Below are positions 27,801 to 37,072 of a stretch of 64,000 nt of DNA, piece after piece. Under the pieces are notes generated by a model that did no database searches, had not been told where the DNA came from, and saw only the letters and a program-made list of their open reading frames with translations. The first letter of the stretch is position 1. Each line of letters begins with the position of its first letter. The position numbers were made by a program, and so were the translations under genes. Origin of the DNA: Holdemania massiliensis AP2 (GTDB lineage: Bacteria > Bacillota_I > Bacilli_A > Erysipelotrichales > Erysipelotrichaceae); the NCBI RefSeq assembly GCF_000327285.1, contig NZ_HE998568.1, positions 390,810-454,809 on the forward strand. Reading direction: 5' to 3'.

Positions 27801-28592
27801 TTATTCATTAGGAGCCTGAAAATCTGCATTCTCTATGGACACCAGCAGATTCTCCGCAAAGGATCCGGTGCCGAAAGCCATCGGCCGCCCATCAGCCAAG
27901 TTTGTATAGAGATAGCCTTTATGTCCCTGAGCGTCGGCAAAGATCGAGAGCGCAATTTGGTTTTTCATCTGCACGGCGTAAATACCGGTCAGCGATGCCA
28001 TGTCAAATTCCGGACGGTTGATTTCAAACCAAGTTTTTGCCTGACTTTGTATCTGTTGTTCTGTTTCCGGTGAAATTTTTAGGGGCTGGGCAGTCTCAAA
28101 ATTCATCTGGGCAGCCAGCACCTCCTGTGTTTTTTCATCCAGACAGACGCCATAACTGATCTCATCCGCATTTCTCTGACGCAGAAACAAGACCAGCATC
28201 GTTTCCATTTCTTCAATCATGACGTATTCCTGCGTTTCGGTTCTGATTGCGGAACTATAATGGATATCCCACTGCCAGCCTTCAACCGTCAGTTCCAGTC
28301 CAAAATAACGATTCAGGGTATCCACTGCCCGCTGCTTCAGACGTTCCTCTTCACTGAACAAAGCAGCCGGCCCGCTGCTAGATGGATAATCCCGGATCAT
28401 CAGCGACTCCGATCGGGCGGAACAGCCGGTCAGCATGTTCATCAGCATCAGGCCGGCCAAAAACCTCAGTTGCCATGCTGCGCCGCGTTGACGGGGAACA
28501 AGAGAAAGTCGATGCCATATCATTTCACCATGAAATCGAAGGCCGTCTTGAATCTGGACGGCGGTCTTTTTTATCTTATATTTTATGCTCAT
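27801..28592 (-). CDS. Lipoprotein in a two-component operon
   Basis: 263 residues from the ATG overlapping the kinase stop (TGATG). The signal peptide is unusually late: a basic stretch then LRFLAGLMLMNMLTGC (lipobox about residue 50). The ATG at codon 24 (MIWHRL) could be the real start and would give a normal signal. The mature part has no recognised domain. It is translationally coupled to the sensor kinase, so it may be an extracytoplasmic partner of that kinase or a stress sensor. Confidence 0.7.
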   Translation of the reverse strand: MSIKYKIKKTAVQIQDGLRFHGEMIWHRLSLVPRQRGAAWQLRFLAGLMLMNMLTGCSARSESLMIRDYPSSSGPAALFSEEERLKQRAVDTLNRYFGLELTVEGWQWDIHYSSAIRTETQEYVMIEEMETMLVLFLRQRNADEISYGVCLDEKTQEVLAAQMNFETAQPLKISPETEQQIQSQAKTWFEINRPEFDMASLTGIYAVQMKNQIALSIFADAQGHKGYLYTNLADGRPMAFGTGSFAENLLVSIENADFQAPNE

Positions 28593-30082
28593 CAGCAGCC
28601 TTCCTTTCCAGTCTTCGCTTTCCCAGCCGCAGATTCTTTTTCAAGCTGACTTTTATCGGATGCCGTTGGCTGTTCTGAAGACAGCGGAAATACAAAACGA
28701 ATCTCAGTCCCGGCATGAGGTTTGCTTTTTACTTCAACCCGGCCGCCGTGAGCCGTTACAATCCGCTGTGTCAGCGCCAGACCCAAACCGGCTCCATAAT
28801 GCTTCCGAGTCCGGGCTTTATCCTCCATGACAAAGGGTTCCAGCATACGCTCCGGATGCGGGTCTTGTATCCCGCTGCCTTCATCCCGCACAGCAATGAT
28901 TATCGTTGTATTCAGACGGAAGGCGCTCAGCCAGAGGCAGCCGCCGGCAGAGCTGGCTTTGACAGCATTATCCAGAACATTGCGAAGGGCTGCCTGCATC
29001 AGCTCTTCTTCCATTTCCAGCTCCAGCGGTTCACTTTCCACAATCAGCTGCAGCTGCTCCGCCTGAAGCACAGGTTCCAATCGTACTGCCGCCTGCTTCA
29101 GCAGCTGCTCCACGGACTGTGATTTCAGCGGCGGCAGGGGCTGAGCCGCCATGATCAGCTGCATCAGCCGGGATGATAGCTGTTCCATCCGCCGCGCCTC
29201 TGATTCAATAACATCCAATGCCTTTTCAGCGTCTTCCGGTTTCATCGCTGTCCGTCTGAGCAGCTGCGCATAGCCTAATATCGACGTCAGCGGCGTCTTC
29301 ATTTCATGCGATAAATTATGAATAAAAATTTCCTTTTCCTGATTGCCAGTTTCCAGCTCTGCAACCTTTTGTTCAACAGTTTCAGCCATGCGGTTGAAAT
29401 TCACGGCCAGCGCCTTCAGCTCCCGGCTGCCGCTGAGGTCTAAGCGCTGATGCCAGTTCCCCGAAGCAATCTGCCGTTCCCGCTCTGCCAGCAGCTCCAC
29501 AGGATGGGTCAGCCGCCGGCTGATCACAATCATGGCGCCAAGATAGACTGCGGAAGCCACAAGGGTAATGATCAGAAAAAGCCACCGCTGATGCTCCTGA
29601 TCTAAGCGAAGTTCTGTGATCTCCGCACTGGTCTGCACGATCAGCGTTCGAGAATTCAGCGCCACCTGATGCGCGGAAATCAGGTATTCCCGATCTTTAA
29701 ACCGCTTCGTTTTCAGCCAGATCTGATCTGGCTGAGGAAGTGTCAGCTGATCATCGGCAATCTCCGGAAACTGATTCTCAGCGAGGCAGACGCCGCTGTC
29801 ATCTAAAATGCGAACGCCGGTTTCCAGCACGTTTTCCTTCAGCATCTTTTCCAGCTGATTCTTCAGCTGTTCATCCAGAGATTGGACTGACGGATAAAAC
29901 TGAAGCAATGAAACCGTGGTGGTCAGAAGGCCGTCGAGAGCCCGGTTCTGCCCGATCATCGCCTCAAGCTGATCCTGAAAACGCTGATGCGCACTGATCT
30001 CAATCAGCATCAGCCCAGCGCCGTTAAAAATCAAGGCAAACAGCGCAAAGGCACTGAGCGCCAGCTGATAGCGCAGTCTCAC
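28592..30082 (-). CDS. Membrane sensor histidine kinase
   Basis: 496 residues. Membrane helix at about 5-28, an extracytoplasmic sensor region about 30-165, a second helix about 168-190 (LFLIITLVASAVYLGAMIVI), HAMP about 190-245, HisKA with the His in HNLSHEMKTPLTSILGY (about 255), and HATPase with NVLDNAVKAS, DEGSGI and GAGLGLAL. The start overlaps the response-regulator stop by 4 bases. It senses an unknown extracellular signal and phosphorylates the regulator encoded upstream. Confidence 0.93.
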   Translation of the reverse strand: MRLRYQLALSAFALFALIFNGAGLMLIEISAHQRFQDQLEAMIGQNRALDGLLTTTVSLLQFYPSVQSLDEQLKNQLEKMLKENVLETGVRILDDSGVCLAENQFPEIADDQLTLPQPDQIWLKTKRFKDREYLISAHQVALNSRTLIVQTSAEITELRLDQEHQRWLFLIITLVASAVYLGAMIVISRRLTHPVELLAERERQIASGNWHQRLDLSGSRELKALAVNFNRMAETVEQKVAELETGNQEKEIFIHNLSHEMKTPLTSILGYAQLLRRTAMKPEDAEKALDVIESEARRMEQLSSRLMQLIMAAQPLPPLKSQSVEQLLKQAAVRLEPVLQAEQLQLIVESEPLELEMEEELMQAALRNVLDNAVKASSAGGCLWLSAFRLNTTIIIAVRDEGSGIQDPHPERMLEPFVMEDKARTRKHYGAGLGLALTQRIVTAHGGRVEVKSKPHAGTEIRFVFPLSSEQPTASDKSQLEKESAAGKAKTGKEGC

Positions 30083-30741
30083 AGCCGGTCCTCAAGCCGA
30101 TAGCCGATCTTATAAACGGATACAATCTGGCGGCTCAGGCCCAGCTTCCGCCTCAGAGAGGCAACGTGCATGTCCACCGTTCTCGTCGTGCCTTCATAAT
30201 CATCGTGCCAGACCTTTTCCAGTATTTCCTCACGGTAAAGAGCGATATTCCGGTTACGGACAAAAAAGACAAGCAGATCAAATTCCTTAGGCGTCAGCTC
30301 TAAGCTTTGGCCCGAAGCCTTTCTGACCTGACGCTGATCTTCATCGATGCAGAGATGCTGAAATGTGAGAATGCCGTTCTTTCTTCCAGTCCGCCGCAAA
30401 ACACTTTCCACCCGCGCAAGCAGTTCCATCATTTCAAACGGCTTGGTGATGTAATCGTCCGCTCCGGCCTGCAGACCCTGTACCTTGTCCGCCAGCTGAG
30501 TTCGGGCACTGACAAAGATTACCGGCACCTGATAGCGGCGGATCTTTTTCAGTATGGAAAAACCATCCTCCTCTGGAAGCATGACATCCAGAAGAATCAG
30601 ATCAAGTCCGCCATGTTCGAGTGTTTCTATGATCTGTTTTCCATCCGTCAGCTCCGCAGTCTGATAACCGGCCGCTGTTAAAGCCAAGCGCATCAATGTA
30701 CGGATTGCCTCTTCATCTTCAATCAACAGTATTTTTCCCAT
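30079..30741 (-). CDS. OmpR-family response regulator
   Basis: 220 residues from the ATG at 30741, which follows GAGGAGAGGGG; a longer open frame to 30837 adds non-family sequence. Receiver domain with LLIEDEEAIRTL, phospho-acceptor Asp in ILLDVMLPEEDG and Lys in YITKPFEMMELL, then a C-terminal winged helix with LELTPKEFDLLVFFVRN and TVDMHVASLRRKLG. Pairs with the overlapping kinase gene. Confidence 0.94.
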   Translation of the reverse strand: MGKILLIEDEEAIRTLMRLALTAAGYQTAELTDGKQIIETLEHGGLDLILLDVMLPEEDGFSILKKIRRYQVPVIFVSARTQLADKVQGLQAGADDYITKPFEMMELLARVESVLRRTGRKNGILTFQHLCIDEDQRQVRKASGQSLELTPKEFDLLVFFVRNRNIALYREEILEKVWHDDYEGTTRTVDMHVASLRRKLGLSRQIVSVYKIGYRLEDRL

Positions 30742-31152
30742 AGTTCCCCTCTCCTCTAACTCCGCAAAATTTCCACCTCTGGCTATTTGCAGAATACGGC
30801 GCAGAAAACCGAAGCTGACTGCGCTCAAGCCTGACATGGACAGTCCTTTATCTTTTGACGTTTAGCCTGAATCTGGGTTTCAGTCAGCTTCATCTCATTG
30901 CATGATTCTATTATAACAGCCTGTGCCTTGAAGCAATGATTACAAATTACGGAAGATCATGAAGAAAAAGAGTCTAATCTAAATTTTAGCAGAAGAAAAA
31001 AGCAGACCGAGAAACAGATTTCAAAAGAGCCGTGTTTTCAGAATGCTTTCCTTTTGATTATTTTACTATAAAAGTGGGGAGCAGCCACAGTTTTCTTTTT
31101 TCCCTGAAATGCCGCAGCTTCTTTTTACGTTATTCGTTTTAAGGTCATACCG
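30742..31152. other. Intergenic region upstream of the response-regulator operon
   Basis: 411 bases without a supported gene. A minus-strand TATAAT at 30910..30915 has a possible TTGCTT at 30931..30936 (15-base spacer, weak). A short GTGG/CCAC hairpin at 31074..31088 with Ts after it on the minus strand may end the TetR transcript. Nothing else seen. Confidence 0.4.
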
Positions 31153-31731
31153 TCAAACTCCGTAACGGACAGAAAAAATCTCGACAAACATTTGGGCATC
31201 CTGCATCAGCGTTCGCTGTTTCAGAACAAGTTCCGAATTCTCAGTTTTTCGCAGTTCGGTCATGCCATAAACAAAGATATACAAAAATTGAAGCATTTCT
31301 TCAATCTTGGCATCCGTTCTTAACTCTCCCTTATCCACAGCCCGCTTGAGCGCTTCTTCCTTGATCTGATACACTTTCTGCGAATAATCCTGCATGGGGA
31401 TTTCCGGTTCTCCCTGACCGCCAACCCCAATCTGACGAAGCAGAGATTGGCTGGAAGAACAGTAAAGGATATCTTTCTCTAATTTTTCATAGATCGAACA
31501 CGGCTGTTCAAAGATCTGTTTGTATTGATCGACAACACGAATTTTTTCCTGTTCAATCACTGCCGCATACAGCTCTTTTTTATTCTTGAAATAGTAATAC
31601 AACGGTCCGCGAGTCACCCCCGCTTCCTTTCCAATTGCTTCTAAATTCGTTCCGGCATACCCATATCGGGAAAAATGTTCTTTCGCGATTTCCATAATTT
31701 TCTGTTTGGTCTGTTTCTCTGCGTTTCCCAT
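31153..31731 (-). CDS. TetR/AcrR-family transcriptional regulator
   Basis: 192 residues. N-terminal helix-turn-helix: KIMEIAKEHFSRYGYAGTNL, EAIGKEAGVTRGPLYYYFKNK (residues about 10-55). The helical C-terminal part would bind a small ligand. The gene stands alone; the divergent neighbour is the lipoprotein at 32014. The target is unclear because no pump or enzyme is adjacent. Confidence 0.93.
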   Translation of the reverse strand: MGNAEKQTKQKIMEIAKEHFSRYGYAGTNLEAIGKEAGVTRGPLYYYFKNKKELYAAVIEQEKIRVVDQYKQIFEQPCSIYEKLEKDILYCSSSQSLLRQIGVGGQGEPEIPMQDYSQKVYQIKEEALKRAVDKGELRTDAKIEEMLQFLYIFVYGMTELRKTENSELVLKQRTLMQDAQMFVEIFSVRYGV

Positions 31732-31936
31732 ATTGATTCCCCTTTAATTTTTTTTATTATATCACTTTTTAATCGCACTTCGGCAATGGGATCACAGAAC
31801 TGACAACTTATTTTTTGAATCAATTTGTATCCGTAGTCTAGAATAAGGATCAAAATTGCAGTGTTCTCTTTCTCTTTGTTTTTTGACTGTTAAAAGCTTA
31901 CCCGTTCGTTTATAATACTAGTAACAGAACTTCGAG

Positions 31937-31970
31937 GCCGGTTCTCATCAGGGATTCTTCGAAAACCGGC
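31937..31970. promoter_or_regulatory. Leader inverted repeat upstream of the DUF1307-like lipoprotein
   Basis: GCCGGTT and AACCGGC are separated by 20 bases in the 5' region, after a possible TATAAT at 31911. It may be a leader hairpin or operator. Confidence 0.4.
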
Positions 31971-32013
31971 ATGAATAACTGTGATACTGCGGTAATTCCG
32001 CAATGGAGGAAAA

Positions 32014-32475
32014 ATGAAAAAGATCTTAATCTTAACCCTTGCCTTAGCCTGCCTGATGATTGCGGGTTGTTCCAGTGCGCCAAAAAAGCAAACAGCTTCC
32101 TGCAGCTACACTCAGGAAGGACTTATGACTGCAACGTACAACCTGACAGCGGAAGAAAATCAGATCACTGTCATGTCCATGCAGATGACTTATGACAAAG
32201 CAATGTTCGGAAACATGGACTTTTCAGCACTTTCTGAGGAAGAAAAAACTCAAATGACCGATGCGATTTTGGCGCAGTCTGGTTTTTCAACGGAAATCAA
32301 AGGGATTAAAACAACGGTTGACATTCAGGATACCATCAGCGCTACGATTGAAATCGATCTGAAAGAAGTAGATCCGACGATGTTAAGCAATCTTGGAATT
32401 GATCTTACCAATACAGAAATGAATATGGACACCATTGTTCAGCAGATGAAAGATCAAGGTTTTCAGTGCAAATAA
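32014..32475 (+). CDS. YehR/DUF1307-like lipoprotein
   Basis: 153 residues after GGAGG. Signal peptide with lipobox (LMIAGC), mature domain with CSYTQEGLMTATYNLTAEEN and ATIEIDLKEVDP. The size, the early Cys and the beta-rich repeats agree with the YehR/DUF1307 lipoproteins. Expected outside the membrane; role unknown. A terminator follows. Confidence 0.75.
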   Translation: MKKILILTLALACLMIAGCSSAPKKQTASCSYTQEGLMTATYNLTAEENQITVMSMQMTYDKAMFGNMDFSALSEEEKTQMTDAILAQSGFSTEIKGIKTTVDIQDTISATIEIDLKEVDPTMLSNLGIDLTNTEMNMDTIVQQMKDQGFQCK

Positions 32476-32544
32476 ACGCTGCTGGACTGAAACTTTAGTT
32501 AAACTGCCGGATTTTTTAGTCTTGGGATTCATCGATTTTTAGAA

Positions 32545-32595
32545 AAAAGGAACAGATTCGACTGGGCAGTTGCGCCAATCTTGTCTGTTCCTTTT
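32545..32595 (+). terminator. Terminator of the DUF1307-like gene
   Basis: AAAAGGAACAGA pairs with TCTGTTCCTTTT around a 27-base loop that can itself fold. The symmetrical arms could stop transcription from either side. Confidence 0.6.
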
Positions 32596-32633
32596 ATCGT
32601 ATTTTCCAATGATCTCTTTACGAAAGAATCGGA

Positions 32634-32820
32634 TTTCATTCCCTATGATGAGTTCTATATCGCTCAACATGACACGGCAGCGCTGCTGCCTTTAATCTTG
32701 TTTCCAGATCAGCTTGACTTCATGTCAGCGGGGGATAATTGCCCGCCGCTGCTTAAGCCTGCTTTTGACGATTTCTCCCTCCGCCTGCAGAGGTGGGGGA
32801 TCCTCGCTTCTTTCGTTAAA
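32634..32820 (+). repeat. Dispersed structured repeat, copy 2
   Basis: 187 bp matching 9931..10120 at roughly 80-85% by eye. Hairpins: GGCAGC/GCTGCC at 32676..32690 (loop differs from copy 1 but the stem is kept), a GC-rich AGCGG/CCGCT hairpin around 32727..32750, and CCTCCGCCT/AGGTGGGGG with GCAG loop at 32778..32799. In the last stem the A-T pair of copy 1 becomes G-T, which pairs only if the plus strand is the RNA. It occupies most of the 398-base gap before the DUF3604 gene; the rest is terminator. Confidence 0.8.
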
Positions 32821-32873
32821 GAAAAGCTTTCCTTGTTCGGATAAAATTCTGATTTTTCAGCAAAGCACCGTGC

Positions 32874-35093
32874 TTATCCGCGCTTGACCCAGATCGGAGA
32901 ACACCATGCGCAGTGATCATCGGCCTGTTCCACGCGCAGATAGTAATAATCTTCTTCGCCGCGTTCACTGTCTTCCACTGTGAAGTCCATCGCCTGACCG
33001 CAGCCTTCCATTTCAACAAGAACTTCGTTATTCTTGATAATCTGAACTGTGCGGAGATCATTCACGGCCAGCACGCTGACATCCAGCTTAACGCTTTCCC
33101 CAGCCGGGATCATAATTTCTTCACCCATGTGATGGCTGCCGATTTTAAGCGAAGCCAGAATTCGGGCGCCGCTGGTGCCATAGGTGAAGCGGTTATAAAT
33201 CGCCGACCAGACGTTTTCACTGGTCAGTGTCGGTACGAAAGCGCCCAAGATTCCGCCTTCCACACCATGCTCCATCTGATGCGAATCTGAACCGGCAATA
33301 AAGCCCAGATGATAACCGCGGGCCAGGGCGTCCTGCGCGCAGTGCCGTTCAAATTTCATGATGTTTTTGGTATATTTTGACTGATTTTCAAATTTTTCGT
33401 AATCCGCATGACGCGAGAAAATTTCAACGACGCGCTGGACTTCCGGATCATGGTAGTCCCAGTCTGTCGCCGCTGAAACCAGCCCCCAGTTGGCTGCCGG
33501 ATGATGCGGAATACACTGACCGCCATCTTTCTTGATGCTCGCAAACAGAACTGTCGGATTATTGCCTTCCGGGTCGGTGCTGCGGTACAGTCCGCCGGTG
33601 CTGGATGGATAGTAAACATTCTTATGTCCGAAGTCGTGCTTGTATTCGTTCGACGTCCATTCATAAGCTAACAGAACCGCAAAGTTCTTTTCGCCATTGA
33701 ACAGATTACGGGTCGTACGATTCCATTCCCATTCCGAATCCGTCGCGATATCAGGATAATCATCATGATCGGTTAAGGCGCAGAAATCCATCTTGGCGTC
33801 TTTGATTGCATAATGATAATACTGATCGATCTCGCCTAAGGCATCCGACAGATTCGACTGCCCGTGAATATCACCAAAAGTTAAAGTCAGGTTTTCATAG
33901 CCGTTTTTCTTCAGCCATGCCGCAACTTCTTCCTCGCTGCGGCTGTCCAAGGCTTTTTCGGCCGGAATCGGCTGCACGAACTGGTCAATCTTGTTTTCAA
34001 TCTCCAGATCATAGAACTGCGGCAATACCTCCAGGGCAACTTCATTGTAGACAATCGATGCATAACGGTGCATATGGCCGTTCTTATTGCCAAACTGCCA
34101 GATATAATGCAGAACATTCTTTTCATCCAAAGCGATATGCGGACGCACAGCACACTGGCTGTCATTGTAGGTAATCACGACGGGTTGAGACCAGACGCCT
34201 TCCAGATCCCGGACACGGATGATCGCATTGTATTTTCCCCAAGTATACGTCACGACCGTATAGCCTTGAGAATTCGCTGTAATATCAATGTTATTGTACC
34301 AGTTGCGGTTTTCTGTCAGCACGGTATAGTTGGAAACGACAGCCTGACCTGCTTTGACTTCAACGTCAGCGACGTTATTGCTGAAATAACAATGCTTGCC
34401 ATTCTCATACCAGGCCACTGTCACTTTGTTTCCAACCCGGGTCATCACCGGATGCGTGCTGTAAATCGCCGTTTGATTCAGTTTGATTTCTTCGCCCCAC
34501 ACGCCGTCGATTTTAGCACGGACAACGACATCATAATTGACGCCGTTATACAAATCATAGGCAACAAAGCAATGCCCCAAACCATCGTGATCAAAGCACG
34601 GACGATAGCTTTTCATGGCGGTATTCACCTTTTCCCGTGTTACGGTTTCACCCAGAGTAGCAACGAGGGTATCGCTGAAACCAACGCCCTGACGGTTATA
34701 GACAACAACCGGATGCGTTCCGTCATCCTTTACCGATGGATAGAACAGAGCTTCACCTTCGTCGATCACCTGAACAGCCCCGAATACCCCGTCTTTGTAT
34801 TCGCGGACACACAGCTTCCAGACTTCGTTTTCAAATTCGGACCAGGCCGTGATAATCCGATCATTGAAAGTGTGCATACTTGGCCGCAGCGCCAGGCCGG
34901 AGCCGGAAATCTGAACTTCGTTATGCGGATGATTGTCGATCATCTGCGCGAACTGAATCACCTCCGTGTGATCGAGATATTTCTCCCAAACCACAAAGGT
35001 TTCGTTTTGGCTGTTGACGGTGACATCCGGATATTGGCAGCTGCTCTGCCAGATATCGGTAATCTCAACGGACGTACGCTTGAAATGTTCCAT
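32874..35093 (-). CDS. DUF3604/PHP-type metal-dependent hydrolase with N-terminal propeller-like domain
   Basis: 739 residues from the ATG at 35093, after AAAGGAGG; no signal peptide, so cytoplasmic. Residues about 1-380 show repeated strands (ITAWSEFENEVWKL, VTVAWYENGKHCYF, VVTYTWGKYN) like a beta-propeller. The C-terminal part is a PHP-type metal site: GDIHGQS (usual HxH with the second His as Gln), LTDHDDYP, LAYEWTS, CIPHHPAANWG and GFIAGSDSHQ. Related proteins (DUF3604, CehA/McbA) cleave phosphoesters or carbamates. It starts 10 bases after the permease stop, as the last gene of the nucleoside-type importer operon, which suggests it works on the imported substrate. Confidence 0.8.
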   Translation of the reverse strand: MEHFKRTSVEITDIWQSSCQYPDVTVNSQNETFVVWEKYLDHTEVIQFAQMIDNHPHNEVQISGSGLALRPSMHTFNDRIITAWSEFENEVWKLCVREYKDGVFGAVQVIDEGEALFYPSVKDDGTHPVVVYNRQGVGFSDTLVATLGETVTREKVNTAMKSYRPCFDHDGLGHCFVAYDLYNGVNYDVVVRAKIDGVWGEEIKLNQTAIYSTHPVMTRVGNKVTVAWYENGKHCYFSNNVADVEVKAGQAVVSNYTVLTENRNWYNNIDITANSQGYTVVTYTWGKYNAIIRVRDLEGVWSQPVVITYNDSQCAVRPHIALDEKNVLHYIWQFGNKNGHMHRYASIVYNEVALEVLPQFYDLEIENKIDQFVQPIPAEKALDSRSEEEVAAWLKKNGYENLTLTFGDIHGQSNLSDALGEIDQYYHYAIKDAKMDFCALTDHDDYPDIATDSEWEWNRTTRNLFNGEKNFAVLLAYEWTSNEYKHDFGHKNVYYPSSTGGLYRSTDPEGNNPTVLFASIKKDGGQCIPHHPAANWGLVSAATDWDYHDPEVQRVVEIFSRHADYEKFENQSKYTKNIMKFERHCAQDALARGYHLGFIAGSDSHQMEHGVEGGILGAFVPTLTSENVWSAIYNRFTYGTSGARILASLKIGSHHMGEEIMIPAGESVKLDVSVLAVNDLRTVQIIKNNEVLVEMEGCGQAMDFTVEDSERGEEDYYYLRVEQADDHCAWCSPIWVKRG

Positions 35094-35103
35094 AGTTCCT
35101 CCT

Positions 35104-36012
35104 TTATTCATCTTCATATTTACCCACACCGGCAGGCGGCTGAATGTTCTTGACGCCAAAGGCCAGAACCAGCAGCGTGACGATGTACGGAATCATTTGA
35201 ACCAGCTGCGAAGGAATTCCGTAGCCTTGAACATAAATCTGAACGGCGTCGCACAACGCAAACAGCGAGCCGCAAAGCAACACGCTGAGCGGATTGTAGC
35301 GCGAGAGGATCGCGATGGCGATCGCAATGTATCCGCGGCTGGCCGACATATCCCGAACAAACATATTCAGACTGTCGATCGACAGATAGGCCCCAGCTAA
35401 ACCAGCTAAGGCGCCGCAGACCAAAACGCCGATATATTTCATCCGGCGGACCGGGATGCCCATGCTGCTGGCCGCTTTCGGGTTTTCGCCAACCATGCGC
35501 AGCCGCAGGCCGAACGGCGTCTTAAATAAGATAAACCAGCTGAGAATACAGGCCGCAATCGCAAAGATCAGAAGAACAGACTGGCGGCTGAAAATATCGC
35601 CCAGAATCGGAATATCCTTTAGAAATGTCAGTTTGGTATTGACCGAAGCCACGGCTTCAGAGTTGCCTTTATTGCCCCAGATAATCTGCATCAGCAAGGT
35701 CGACGCCGCCGTCGCCAATAAGTTTAAGCCGATACCGCTGATGACCTGATTGACTTTGTAGCGGATACACAGAACGCCATGGCATAAACCAAAAATCATT
35801 CCGCCCAGGATTCCGCACAACAAGCCGATCCAGGCATTGCCGGAATAGAAGGAACCTACCGCCGCGGTGAACGCACCGGTCAGGATCATGCTTTCCAAGC
35901 CGAGCGCCATAATCCCGCTGCGCACGGAATACACGCCGCCCAAGGCCGCTAAAATCAGCGGAATCGACATTGAGAACATCGTGCTTAAAATGCCTGTCAC
36001 ATTATTCAGCAT
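35104..36012 (-). CDS. nupQ: Nucleoside-type ABC permease (NupQ/YufQ family)
   Basis: 302 residues, about 8-9 hydrophobic segments. Starts MLNNVTGILSTMFSMSIPLI; LAALGGVYSVRSGIMALGLE and FKTPFGLRLRMVGENPKAA are typical of the smaller permease in BMP-dependent importers. The start overlaps the nupP stop by 11 bases. With NupP it forms the membrane channel. Confidence 0.88.
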   Translation of the reverse strand: MLNNVTGILSTMFSMSIPLILAALGGVYSVRSGIMALGLESMILTGAFTAAVGSFYSGNAWIGLLCGILGGMIFGLCHGVLCIRYKVNQVISGIGLNLLATAASTLLMQIIWGNKGNSEAVASVNTKLTFLKDIPILGDIFSRQSVLLIFAIAACILSWFILFKTPFGLRLRMVGENPKAASSMGIPVRRMKYIGVLVCGALAGLAGAYLSIDSLNMFVRDMSASRGYIAIAIAILSRYNPLSVLLCGSLFALCDAVQIYVQGYGIPSQLVQMIPYIVTLLVLAFGVKNIQPPAGVGKYEDE

Positions 36013-37072
36013 GACGCTGTCCTCCCTTCTTCTTCCGGTCTGCGCCGATCAGCGCGCGGATCAGCAACGGCGCTGAAACAAAGATAACCACCAGCGCCTG
36101 AATCACGCTGACAAATTCCGTTGGAATCTGACTCATCATGTTCAGATACATCGCTCCGGTTTTCAAGGCGCCGAAGATGATGCCGGCCAGAACGATTCCC
36201 AGCGGCGAATCACTGGCCAGCGCTGCCACGGAGATGCCGCTGAATCCATATCCTGGCGAAAAGCCGCTGATGAAACGCTTGCCGACACTGGTTACATGCA
36301 CAGCTCCGCACAAACCGGCCAGCGCGCCGCTGAACAGCATTGCTTTCATCATGACGCCGCCGACCTTGATGCCTGCCGTTTCCGCGGCCTTCATATTCAA
36401 ACCCACCGCCCGGATTTCATAGCCGAAGCGTGTTTTCTCAAGGATGAATTTAACTACAAGAGCCGCGATCACGGCGATCACAATCGCCCAGGTCAGCTGA
36501 TAACCGGGAATCATTTTGCCTAACAGCGCGCCTTCAACAATTTTGTTGGTCTGGGCGACTGCCCCTTCGGCTTTCAGCGGATAATTGACCAGATAATCAC
36601 AAAAATTAATGATGATAAAGTTTAACATCGTTGTCGTGATCACTTCATTCGATCCAAACTTAACTTTCAGAAAGCCGATCAGCGCGCCGGACAAACCGCC
36701 GCCGATCACTCCGCAGATTAATGCCGCAAGCAGGTGGATCACCCCCGGCAGCGGCAGCGGCGTCATACCGACCAAGGCCGCAACCATCGCGCCGGTATAC
36801 ATCTGGCCCTCAACGCCCAAGTTGATCAACGTTGCCTTTTTGCCGATCATAAACGCCAGACCGGTAAAAATTAGCGGCGTCGCCTGAATTAACGTATTAG
36901 TGAAGGAACGCACCGATCCCAATGAACCTTCAATGATCACGGAATATGCAAAGATCGGATCATAGCCGCAAAATAACATGATAATGCAGCTGACCAGAAT
37001 CGCCAGCATAAAGGAAACCAGCGAAATCACGATGGAGCTGGTTTGCATCAAACGGTTAGACAGCTTGCTCAT
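36002..37072 (-). CDS. nupP: Nucleoside-type ABC permease (NupP/YufP family)
   Basis: 356 residues, about 9-10 hydrophobic segments. LIQATPLIFTGLAFMIGKKA, INLGVEGQMYTGAM and EKTRFGYEIRAVGLNMKAAE are the family's marks. Start after AAAGGAGG, overlapping the nupO stop by 17 bases. Confidence 0.9.
   Translation of the reverse strand: MSKLSNRLMQTSSIVISLVSFMLAILVSCIIMLFCGYDPIFAYSVIIEGSLGSVRSFTNTLIQATPLIFTGLAFMIGKKATLINLGVEGQMYTGAMVAALVGMTPLPLPGVIHLLAALICGVIGGGLSGALIGFLKVKFGSNEVITTTMLNFIIINFCDYLVNYPLKAEGAVAQTNKIVEGALLGKMIPGYQLTWAIVIAVIAALVVKFILEKTRFGYEIRAVGLNMKAAETAGIKVGGVMMKAMLFSGALAGLCGAVHVTSVGKRFISGFSPGYGFSGISVAALASDSPLGIVLAGIIFGALKTGAMYLNMMSQIPTEFVSVIQALVVIFVSAPLLIRALIGADRKKKGGQRHAE

Noticed and set aside
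32581-32844. Small open frame inside repeat copy 2
   Set aside because: Same reason; it also begins inside a terminator and has no ribosome site.
34068-35153. 361-residue plus-strand frame opposite the DUF3604 gene
   Set aside because: Antisense shadow; the minus-strand gene has family motifs and a strong ribosome site.
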